Assembly: GCA_947479995.1 (NCBI GenBank)
Contig: CANKBT010000148.1
Coordinates: 1-7,483 of the forward strand
Length of the DNA stretch: 7,483 nt
Reading direction: 5' to 3'
Source: Frankiaceae bacterium
Lineage (GTDB): Bacteria; Actinomycetota; Actinomycetes; Mycobacteriales; SCTD01
Shown: positions 1 to 5,794 of the stretch, piece by piece
How positions within the stretch are numbered: the stretch's first letter is position 1
How the letters are laid out: each line of letters begins with the position of its first letter
Notes under the pieces: generated by a model
What the model saw: the letters and a program-made list of their open reading frames with translations, nothing else
Database searches by the model: none
What the model was told of the DNA's origin: nothing
Position numbers and translations under genes: made by a program

Positions 1-927
1 CTCGACATCAGCCCGGAGACCCGCGAGGTGCCGGACGACGGCTGGCAGCCCCAGCCCTCCCCCGGCAGCCTCGGCCTGCTGGCGCACGGCGCCCGGGGCG
101 CGGCCCGCAACGTCGTCGCGCTCTCGACGCGCACCGCCGGCCTGGCGCTCAAGCCGCGCTCGGCGGTCAAGCAGGCGCTGCACACGGCGGCTGCCATCGC
201 CGAGGCCGGGCGGCCGCTGGTCGACGGGGCGCCCGCCACCCCGCTGAACGGCACGCCGGGCGCCCACCGCGTCGTCGAGGTCGTGCGCACCCCGCTCGAG
301 GACTACAAGACGGTCAAGGCGCGCTTCGGCGCGACCGTCAACGACGTCGTGCTCACCGCGGTCTCCGGCGCGCTCGGCCGCTTCCTCGAGGACCGCGAGG
401 TCGCCACCGAGGGGCTGCGCCTGCGGGCGTGCGTGCCGGTGTCGGTGCGCACGGCGGAGAAGGGCGGCGCCGCGGGCAACGAGATCACGATCATGACGGC
501 GCCGCTCGAGGTCGGCGTCACGGACCCGGTCGAGCGCCTCGCGCTCACCCGGCGGGCGATGGAGCACCTCAAGAGCTCGCGGCAGGCCGAGGGCGCCAAG
601 GTGCTCACCTCGATCGAGAACGCCCTGCCGCCCGCGGTGCTCGCCCGCGCGTCGCGGCTCGGCTTCTCGAGCCGCATGTACAACGTGCTCGTCACCAACG
701 TGCCGGGCCCGCAGATCCCGATCTACCTGCTGGGCCGGGAGATGGAGGAGCTCGCGCCGCTGGCCTTCCTCGCGCCGGAGCACCTGCTGGCCATCGCGAT
801 CGTGTCGTACAACGGCTCGGTGACGTACGGCCTGCTCGGCGACGCCGACGCGGTGCCGGACCTGCCGGTGCTCGCGCAGCACCTGCGCGACGCGCTGGCC
901 GAGCTCGTCAAGGCCGCCGAGGGCTGA
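1..927 (+). CDS. Wax ester synthase/diacylglycerol acyltransferase (WS/DGAT), C-terminal part, 5' end outside window
   Basis: Family enzymes join an acyl-CoA to a long-chain alcohol or diacylglycerol, making wax esters or triacylglycerol at the membrane/lipid-body surface. The frame is open from base 1, so the 308 residues seen are a truncated C-terminal part; family members are usually about 450-480 residues. The HHxxxDG catalytic motif belongs to the missing N-terminal half and cannot be checked. Seen here, numbered from base 1: a linker with N83 in PLNG, the NDVVLTAVSGAL segment starting at N114, PVSVRT followed by GN at 159-160, NVPGP at 233-237 and YNGSVTYGLLGD at 270-281. These follow the order of the WS/DGAT C-terminal domain (PF06974-like). 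The internal GTG at 28 lies within the domain linker and is not a credible start. The gene converges on a small - strand gene, with only 21 bases between the two stops. I am sure of the family, less sure of substrate preference (wax ester or triacylglycerol). Confidence 0.9.
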   Translation, partial: LDISPETREVPDDGWQPQPSPGSLGLLAHGARGAARNVVALSTRTAGLALKPRSAVKQALHTAAAIAEAGRPLVDGAPATPLNGTPGAHRVVEVVRTPLEDYKTVKARFGATVNDVVLTAVSGALGRFLEDREVATEGLRLRACVPVSVRTAEKGGAAGNEITIMTAPLEVGVTDPVERLALTRRAMEHLKSSRQAEGAKVLTSIENALPPAVLARASRLGFSSRMYNVLVTNVPGPQIPIYLLGREMEELAPLAFLAPEHLLAIAIVSYNGSVTYGLLGDADAVPDLPVLAQHLRDALAELVKAAEG

Positions 928-948
928 GGCGGCGCGGCCCGGGGGCGG

Positions 949-1125
949 CTACTCGCCGTCGCCCGGGTCGTCCTGCACGCCGGCGTCGCCGTCGCCCGGC
1001 TCGGACACGCCGTCCTGCTGCTGCTCGTCGTCGTTCGGCCCGAGGTCGCCGTCACCGCACGCGGTGACGGTGAGCGGGGCGACGACGGCGAGCGCCACGG
1101 CGGCGAGGCGGGTCCTGCGGTGCAC
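949..1125 (-). CDS. Small acidic lipoprotein, 58 residues
   Basis: This short frame starts at GTG (1125-1123) and ends at TAG (951-949). The start is set by a GGAGG ribosome binding site four bases upstream (1134-1130). Residues 1-22 form a lipoprotein signal peptide: a basic start (HRRTR), a hydrophobic core (LAAVALAVVAPL) and a lipobox V-T-A-C with Cys23 as the lipidated residue. The mature part is only 36 residues. It is rich in Asp, Glu, Gly and Gln, with about 13 acidic residues and no Lys or Arg, and looks disordered. I recognise no domain and give no function beyond membrane anchoring on the outer face. It lies 37 bases downstream of the LLM oxidoreductase gene on the same strand and may share its transcript. 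Larger overlapping frames here encode Arg/Ala-rich shadows without a ribosome binding site. The signal peptide plus ribosome binding site make this a real gene in my view. Confidence 0.72.
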   Translation of the reverse strand: MHRRTRLAAVALAVVAPLTVTACGDGDLGPNDDEQQQDGVSEPGDGDAGVQDDPGDGE

Positions 1126-1129
1126 GGTT

Positions 1130-1134
1130 CCTCC
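1130..1134 (-). promoter_or_regulatory. Shine-Dalgarno GGAGG of the small lipoprotein gene
   Basis: The - strand reads TGGAGGAACC directly before the GTG at 1125-1123, giving a full GGAGG core with a four-base spacer. It is much stronger than the signals before the neighbouring lipase and LLM genes, and it decides that the short frame is translated. Confidence 0.65.
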
Positions 1135-1148
1135 AGGGGGTCGGTGAC

Positions 1149-1175
1149 CGGCCCCTACCCCGTCAGCCGGGGCCG
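1149..1175. other. GC-rich inverted repeat spanning the LLM gene stop
   Basis: The arms CGGCCCC (1149-1155) and GGGGCCG (1169-1175) can pair as a 7-bp stem with a 13-base loop that contains the TGA stop of the LLM gene (1165-1163). No T-run follows on either strand, so an intrinsic terminator is not supported. In this base composition such a short stem could be chance. It could modestly separate expression of the LLM and lipoprotein genes. Confidence 0.25.
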
Positions 1176-1963
1176 TCCCGCAGCGCGCCGCGCACGGCGT
1201 CGAGCGTCACCCCGTCGTACGGGAACGAGGTCAGGCACCAGGTGGCGCCGACGGCGCCGTACGCCGCCCAGTCGGTGCCGGGCCGGCCCTCGACGGCGAC
1301 GTCGTACGGCGCGGACGGGTCGGCGCGGCGCGCCTGCACGCCGGCGACGAGCTCGGCCAGCTGGTCGGGGCCGTGCAGGTCGACCGGGAAGACGCCGTCG
1401 TGGCGGGCGGCGCGGTCGAGCGGCCGGGTGTTGCCGAAGCGGACGCCGACCCACACGGGCGGGCCGGGGCGCTGCACGGGCGTCGGCAGCAGGCGCAGGT
1501 CGTCGACGACGTAGTGCTCGCCGCGGTGCCGCACCGGCTCGCCGGTCCACGCGGCCGCCAGCACCTCGAGGTGCTCGTCGAGCATGCGGGCGCGCACCCG
1601 GTCGTCGACCTGCTCGCCGGTGGCGCTCAGCTCGCGGGCGCGGTCGCCGCCGAGGCCGACGCCGAGCACGAGCCGGCCGCCCGACAGCACGTCGAGCGAG
1701 GCGGTCTCGCGCGCGGTCTTGACCGGCCGCCGGCGGGCCAGCGGCGTGACCATCGGGCCGAGGCGCAGGCGCTCGGTGGTGACGGCCATCGCCGACAGCG
1801 CCACCCAGGGGTCGCCGACCGCCTGCACCGGCGCGCGGTAGGCGACGTGGTCCCACACGAAGGCGCCGTCCCACCCCGCCGCCTCGGCCTCGGCGGCCAG
1901 GCGCGCGACGACGCGCGGGTCGGCGAGCTCGTCGAACAGCGGCAGGAACAGGGCGTGGCGCAC
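1163..1963 (-). CDS. LLM class (luciferase-like) oxidoreductase, probably F420-dependent
   Basis: The 266-residue product is a luciferase-like TIM-barrel oxidoreductase (PF00296). Actinobacterial members usually use coenzyme F420, sometimes FMN, to move a hydride to or from small organic substrates in the cytoplasm. Visible family features: the N-terminal strand RHALFLPLFDEL; GWDGAFVWDH (30-39); the L-G-P-M-V-T-P strand (68-74); the signature DVLSGGRLVLGVGLG (91-105); and PVWVG (169-173). Length is near the low end of the family's 260-350. I chose the GTG at 1963-1961 because the conserved N-terminus starts there. The frame stays open upstream to 2212, but that part overlaps the lipase gene in another frame and lacks family sequence. 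The gene follows the lipase stop by 19 bases, and its ribosome binding site is weak, so it may depend on translation from upstream. The substrate cannot be read from sequence, and F420 versus FMN is inferred from taxonomy. Confidence 0.88.
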   Translation of the reverse strand: MRHALFLPLFDELADPRVVARLAAEAEAAGWDGAFVWDHVAYRAPVQAVGDPWVALSAMAVTTERLRLGPMVTPLARRRPVKTARETASLDVLSGGRLVLGVGLGGDRARELSATGEQVDDRVRARMLDEHLEVLAAAWTGEPVRHRGEHYVVDDLRLLPTPVQRPGPPVWVGVRFGNTRPLDRAARHDGVFPVDLHGPDQLAELVAGVQARRADPSAPYDVAVEGRPGTDWAAYGAVGATWCLTSFPYDGVTLDAVRGALRDGPG

Positions 1964-1982
1964 GCCCGCACCGTACGGCGCG

Positions 1983-3359
1983 TCAGGCGCGGCGGCGGGC
2001 GCGGGCGAGCACCAGGGCCGCGGCGACGAGCACGAGCCCGCCGGCGCCCGCCGTGCCGCCGGTGGCGGCCAGCCCCCCGGTGGCCGCCGGGCGCGCGGGA
2101 GCGGCCGCCGGCGCAGCGGGTGACACGGACGCCGCGGGCAGGGCGAGCACCGCCTCGACGCCGGCGGCGTAGAAGGACGTGCTCGTCTCGACGCGCACCT
2201 CCCCCGCGGCACCGGCCGGCAGCGGCAGCGCCAGCGCGCCGACCGCGACCGGCACGACCACCTCGGTGCCGGCGGACGCGACCCGCACGGTGCCGGGCGC
2301 CTGCACCTGCGCGCGCAGCACCCGGCCGTCGAGGCGCGGCGCGAGCAGCAGCCGCCCGCGGTCGTCGACGTCGGTGCACGACGCCGCGACGTAGCAGCGG
2401 ACCGGCGGCTCCGCGTCGAGCTTCTCGGACTCCTGGTTGGCGCGCAGGTCGTTGGCGACCGAGGTGGCGAGCCGCGGCGCGAGCGCGACCGGGTCGACGC
2501 CGTCGGGCAGCGCCTTGCCGCACGCGGCGTCGGGCAGCCGGGCCGGGTCGACCGGGCCGTCCTGCGCCAGGCCGTCGCGCACGAGGTCGAGGACGGTGCC
2601 GTCGACGAGCAGCCCGAAGTGCTCGACGGCCTTGGCCGGGCAGCGGTCCTGCAGCACGAGGTTCACCGCGCCGTCGAGGCGGCTGGCCTCGGGCGCGGGG
2701 GCGGCGATCTCGTCGAAGCGGGTGGCGATCGTCGTGTACGACGGCCCCGGCACGAGCGGGTGCGAGCGCACGGCGGTGAAGTACGCCGAGGCGGTGCGGC
2801 GCTGCTGGAAGGGGGCGCTGCACGGCACCGCGCACAGCGCCTCGCCGGTGAGGCCGGGCTGGAAGGTCGGCGCCAGGCCGACGTAGTCCTCGACGAGGTC
2901 GGGCAGGTCGGGCCAGTACTGCAGCGCCCGCACGAGCAGCGTCGCGCCCTGGCTGTGCCCGACGACGCTGATCCGGCCGCCGCGCTGCGCGGCCACCGCG
3001 CGGATGCCCGCGACCACCTGCTCGGTGCTGACCTGCATGTCGCCGGTCGCGCGCTCGGGCAGGGCGACCGTGCACACCGGGTGGCCGTCGGCGCGCAGCG
3101 CGTCGGCGACGACGAGGTCCCAGCTCTCCTCGGGCGTCGAGCCGGTGCCGTGCACGAGCAGCACCGGCAGCCGCGCGGCGCCCGCCACGTCGCCCTCGCA
3201 CGCCAGCGCGCCGGCGAGCACGTCGGGGGGCTGAAGCAGCGCCGGTCCGGACGTCGGCAGGGCGACCCCCGCGGGCACCGGCCGCGGCGCCCCGGTGGCG
3301 GGCGACGGCGCGGCGGCCAGGGCGGTGACGGCGAGGACGAGCAGCACGCGGCGCAGCAC
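1983..3359 (-). CDS. Secreted alpha/beta-hydrolase lipase with LAXTG-type cell-wall sorting signal
   Basis: This 458-residue exported esterase/lipase probably hydrolyses acylglycerols or other esters at the cell surface. A Sec signal peptide covers about residues 1-24 (MLRR, then a Leu/Val/Ala core). The catalytic domain has the oxyanion strand LLVHGTG (67-73), the nucleophile elbow GHSQG (134-138, Ser136), a likely acid Asp216 in TRFDEI and a likely His247 in VEHFGLL. This layout resembles actinobacterial lipases related to Candida antarctica lipase B. Eight cysteines (54, 96, 176, 180, 240, 280, 322, 328) suggest disulfides outside the cell. A strand-rich region (about 320-405) and an Ala/Pro linker follow. 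The C-terminus is a sorting signal: LAATG (430-434), a hydrophobic stretch (about 440-452) and the basic tail RARRRA. LAXTG is the motif known for class E sortases. The start is GTG 3359-3357, preceded by a modest AGGG. The gene lies 29 bases after the GGDEF-EAL stop. The triad is assigned by eye; specificity is unknown. Confidence 0.88.
   Translation of the reverse strand: MLRRVLLVLAVTALAAAPSPATGAPRPVPAGVALPTSGPALLQPPDVLAGALACEGDVAGAARLPVLLVHGTGSTPEESWDLVVADALRADGHPVCTVALPERATGDMQVSTEQVVAGIRAVAAQRGGRISVVGHSQGATLLVRALQYWPDLPDLVEDYVGLAPTFQPGLTGEALCAVPCSAPFQQRRTASAYFTAVRSHPLVPGPSYTTIATRFDEIAAPAPEASRLDGAVNLVLQDRCPAKAVEHFGLLVDGTVLDLVRDGLAQDGPVDPARLPDAACGKALPDGVDPVALAPRLATSVANDLRANQESEKLDAEPPVRCYVAASCTDVDDRGRLLLAPRLDGRVLRAQVQAPGTVRVASAGTEVVVPVAVGALALPLPAGAAGEVRVETSTSFYAAGVEAVLALPAASVSPAAPAAAPARPAATGGLAATGGTAGAGGLVLVAAALVLARARRRA
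2052..2071 (-). other. LAATG sortase recognition site region in the lipase C-terminus
   Basis: This stretch encodes part of the LAATG motif and its Gly-rich surroundings at residues 430-436. It is followed toward the C-terminus by a Val/Leu/Ala membrane segment and five terminal-region Arg residues. The order motif, hydrophobic span, basic tail is the standard sorting-signal architecture. The expected cleavage is between Thr433 and Gly434 by a sortase encoded elsewhere; no sortase gene lies in this window. Confidence 0.6.
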
Positions 3360-3388
3360 GCGCGGACCCTACGTCGACCGGCGCCGCG

Positions 3389-5683
3389 TCAGGGCGCGAC
3401 CAGCTGCCCGGTGCCCCGCTGCCCGGCGTCCGCTCCCCCGGCGTGCGGGCGCGCGGCGCCCAGGCGCGCGAGCACGACCTCGAGGCGGGCGGGGCGCCCC
3501 AGGTGGTAGCCCTGGCCGTACTCGACGCCCAGCGCCACGAGCGCGTCCTGCTGCGCCTGGTCCTCGATGCCCTCGACGACCAGGCTCGTGCCCATCGTCG
3601 CGGTCATGCGCTGCACCACGGCGACCAGCTCCGAGGCGCGGGCGTCCGTGGCGACGTCGACGGTGAAGGCGCGGTCGAGCTTGAGCACGTCGACCGGCAG
3701 CTGCCGGAGCGCCGCGAGCGAGTGGCCGCTGCCGAAGTCGTCGACGGCGACGAGGACGCCGCGCGCCCGCAGCGCGTCGAGCAGCGGCACCGCGCGCGGC
3801 TCGGCGAGCGTCGTCTCGGTGATCTCGACGAGCAGCGTCACGCCGTCGGGCAGGGCGAGCGGCCCGGCGTCGACGAGGACGCCGCGCACGAGGCTGGCGG
3901 CCGGCAGGTTGAGCCCGAGCACGAGCGGCCGGCCGACGGCGTCGGCGAGCGCCGGGGCGTCGCGCAGCACGTGGCGCAGGACGGCCTCGCCCACCTCGTC
4001 GACGAGCCCGGTCTCCTCGGCGACGTCGATGAAGTCGCCGGGCTGCAGCAGCCCGCGGTGCGGGTGCTGCCAGCGCACCAGCGCCTCGAAGCCGCTCACC
4101 TCGCCGGTCGCGAGCACCACCACCGGCTGGTAGTCGACGACCAGCTCGCCGCGGGCGCCGGCGCCGCGCAGCTCGTCGGCCAGGCCGGAGCGCCACTGGT
4201 GGTCGCGGCGCATGTCGGGCGTGCAGAGCACCGCACGGCCGCGGCCGGACGCCTTCACGGCGTACATGGCGACGTCGGCCTGGTGCAGCAGCTCCGCGGA
4301 CGGGACGTCGCGGCTCGGCGCGGCGACCCCGATGCTCACGCCGACCAGCACCGGGCCGCGCCCGAGGTCGACCGGCGCCTCGACCGCGGCGACGACGCGC
4401 TCGGCGATGCGCAGCGCGTCGTCGGCGGTCGTCGCCGGCAGCAGCACGGCGAACTCGTCGCCGCCGAGCCGGGCGACGAGGTCGGCGGGGCGGACGCAGC
4501 CGCGCAGCCGGCGGGCCACCTCGCGCAGCAGCGCGTCGCCGGCCTCGTGGCCGAGGCGGTCGTTGACCTCCTTGAAGCCGTCGAGGTCGCAGAGGACGGC
4601 GGGCCGGGCGCCGCCGTGCGCGACCTCGTCGTGGATGCGCTCGTGCACCGCCGAGCGGTTCGGCAGGCCGGTGAGCGGGTCGTGGCCCGCGAGCACCGCG
4701 AGCTCGCCGAGCAGCCGCAGGCGCCGGAGGCTGTCGCCGGCGAGCGTCGCGAGGGTGGCCAGGTCGCGCGCGTCCGAGGCCGTGAAGGGGTCGTCGTCGC
4801 GCGGGGCGGCGACGAGCCACAGCGGCGGGGCGGCGTCCGGGACGACGGCCGACAGCCCGTCGGCGGGCGCCGCCGGCAGCACCTCGACGGCGGTCTGCAG
4901 CGCCTGGTGGCCGGCGCCGGTGACGACGCGCACGACCTCGTCGGGGTCGGCGGCCGTGTGCAGCCCGGAGGCCGCGGCGAACAGCGCGGCGGTGCGCTGG
5001 CGCGCCTCGTGCGCGCGCGCGAAGCCCTGCGAGGCGATGACGAACGCGCCGACCGGCACGACGACGAACAGCAGCGCCCAGGGCTCGTGGCGCAGCACGA
5101 CGGCCCCGAGGTAGCCGAGCGCGGCGACGCCGCCCGAGCAGACCGCGACGTGGCCGAGGCTCTCGTCCCAGAGCGCGTCGCGCAGCGAGCCGCGCCCGAG
5201 CAGCGGCACCGCCGCGGCCGACAGCGCGTAGTCGACGAGGAAGTACGCGGTGGCCCCGAGCAGCGCGGCGACCAGCCCCCACGGGCCGGGCTCGGCCGCG
5301 CGCGGCACCGCCTCGGTGACGACGAGGACGGCGGTGAGGCCGGACAGCGTCGACAGGCCGGCGTTGTAGAGCCGGATCCACGGGCGCGACGACGTCTTGA
5401 GCTGGGCGAGCGCGCACCCGACCGCCCACACGAGCACGGCCGCGCCGGGCGCGGCGAAGGCGAGGAAGACGACGACGACCGAGTCGAGGCCGATCTCGAT
5501 GCCGCGGCTCTGCCGCACGACGACGCCCGACCAGCGGGTGAGCACCGGCACGGCGAGCGCCGCCAGCCACCAGGCCGGCTCCTCGGGCGCGGCGGTGCCC
5601 GACAGCGCGACGCCGGCGACGGCGGCGAGCACGACGGCGACGAACCAGGCCCGGGCGCGCGGCGGCAACGGCGGGTGCGACAC
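3389..5683 (-). CDS. Membrane GGDEF-EAL protein (cyclic di-GMP synthase/phosphodiesterase)
   Basis: A 764-residue c-di-GMP turnover enzyme, numbered here from the GTG at 5683-5681. Residues 11 to about 220 hold roughly seven hydrophobic spans, an unassigned membrane sensor. About 225-330 resembles a degenerate GAF domain, ending in the helix TLATLAGDSLRRLRLL. The GGDEF domain starts at DPLTGLPNR (335-343), with FKEVND, GHEAGD, GGDEF (407-411) and an inhibitory RxxD site (Arg398, Asp401) five residues before it. The EAL domain has EALVRW from Glu533, Asn592, EITET (620-624), DDFGSG from Asp648, Lys668, VEGIE with Glu704 and Gln724 in QGY. Both active sites therefore look complete; which activity dominates is unknown. 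The loop DDFGSGHSL carries His where many active EAL domains have Tyr. The upstream ATG (5701) would add MQRGGP, but it lies before the AGGAGG site, so GTG is preferred. The gene probably leads the transcript carrying the lipase and LLM genes. Confidence 0.93.
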   Translation of the reverse strand: MSHPPLPPRARAWFVAVVLAAVAGVALSGTAAPEEPAWWLAALAVPVLTRWSGVVVRQSRGIEIGLDSVVVVFLAFAAPGAAVLVWAVGCALAQLKTSSRPWIRLYNAGLSTLSGLTAVLVVTEAVPRAAEPGPWGLVAALLGATAYFLVDYALSAAAVPLLGRGSLRDALWDESLGHVAVCSGGVAALGYLGAVVLRHEPWALLFVVVPVGAFVIASQGFARAHEARQRTAALFAAASGLHTAADPDEVVRVVTGAGHQALQTAVEVLPAAPADGLSAVVPDAAPPLWLVAAPRDDDPFTASDARDLATLATLAGDSLRRLRLLGELAVLAGHDPLTGLPNRSAVHERIHDEVAHGGARPAVLCDLDGFKEVNDRLGHEAGDALLREVARRLRGCVRPADLVARLGGDEFAVLLPATTADDALRIAERVVAAVEAPVDLGRGPVLVGVSIGVAAPSRDVPSAELLHQADVAMYAVKASGRGRAVLCTPDMRRDHQWRSGLADELRGAGARGELVVDYQPVVVLATGEVSGFEALVRWQHPHRGLLQPGDFIDVAEETGLVDEVGEAVLRHVLRDAPALADAVGRPLVLGLNLPAASLVRGVLVDAGPLALPDGVTLLVEITETTLAEPRAVPLLDALRARGVLVAVDDFGSGHSLAALRQLPVDVLKLDRAFTVDVATDARASELVAVVQRMTATMGTSLVVEGIEDQAQQDALVALGVEYGQGYHLGRPARLEVVLARLGAARPHAGGADAGQRGTGQLVAP

Positions 5684-5687
5684 CGGA

Positions 5688-5693
5688 CCTCCT
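5688..5693 (-). promoter_or_regulatory. Shine-Dalgarno AGGAGG of the GGDEF-EAL gene
   Basis: The - strand reads GCGAGGAGGTCCG immediately before GTG at 5683-5681, a perfect AGGAGG with a four-base spacer. It would lie inside the coding sequence if translation began at the upstream ATG (5701-5699), so it argues for the GTG start and a product six residues shorter. Confidence 0.65.
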
Positions 5694-5710
5694 CGCTGCA
5701 TGCGCCGGAG

Positions 5711-5740
5711 CAGGGCGCCCCTGGTCCTTGTCGGCGCCTG
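5711..5740. other. Imperfect inverted repeat in the leader of the GGDEF-EAL gene
   Basis: CAGG-g-CGCC (5711-5719) can pair with GGCGCCTG (5733-5740), giving eight base pairs with one bulged base and a 13-base loop. It includes two copies of the palindrome GGCGCC, 13 bases apart. It sits about 30-60 bases upstream of the GTG start. It could be an mRNA stem or a dimeric operator, or chance in GC-rich DNA. It does not show the conserved elements of a c-di-GMP riboswitch. Confidence 0.25.
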
Positions 5741-5754
5741 CGCGCGGGAGTTGA

Positions 5755-5781
5755 GCCCGGACGGAGCAGCGGCTCCCGGGC
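5755..5781 (-). terminator. GC-rich stem-loop after the amidohydrolase gene, possible terminator
   Basis: GCCCG (5755-5759) and GGAGC (5763-5767) pair with GCTCC (5772-5776) and CGGGC (5777-5781). This gives a ten-base-pair stem with a three-base bulge (GAC) and a four-base loop. It begins 13 bases past the amidohydrolase TAG (5797-5795) in transcription order. No T-run follows on the - strand, so it would be a non-canonical actinobacterial-type terminator or an mRNA-stabilising hairpin. Its place in the longest gap of the - strand block supports a transcript boundary here. Confidence 0.4.
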
Positions 5782-5794
5782 CGTCTGCGCGGCG

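Noticed and set aside
928..948. Bidirectional terminator between the convergent WS/DGAT and lipoprotein genes
   Set aside because: The 21 bases contain only a four-base GCCC/GGGC pairing with a two-base loop, too short for a stable hairpin.
1964..2212. Longer LLM start at 2212
   Set aside because: It would add 83 Arg/Pro/Ala-rich residues overlapping the lipase C-terminus, and the family N-terminus begins at the GTG at 1963.
1373..2779. A 468-codon + strand frame antisense to the LLM and lipase genes
   Set aside because: Composition is low-complexity Arg/Ala/Pro, there is no domain, and it covers parts of two confident genes.
5699..5701. ATG start of the GGDEF-EAL gene at 5701
   Set aside because: It precedes the AGGAGG site at 5693-5688 and has no good ribosome binding site of its own; the GTG at 5683 fits better.
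5684..5794. Cyclic di-GMP riboswitch before the GGDEF-EAL gene
   Set aside because: The gap shows GC-rich inverted repeats but not the conserved tetraloop/receptor elements of known c-di-GMP aptamers.
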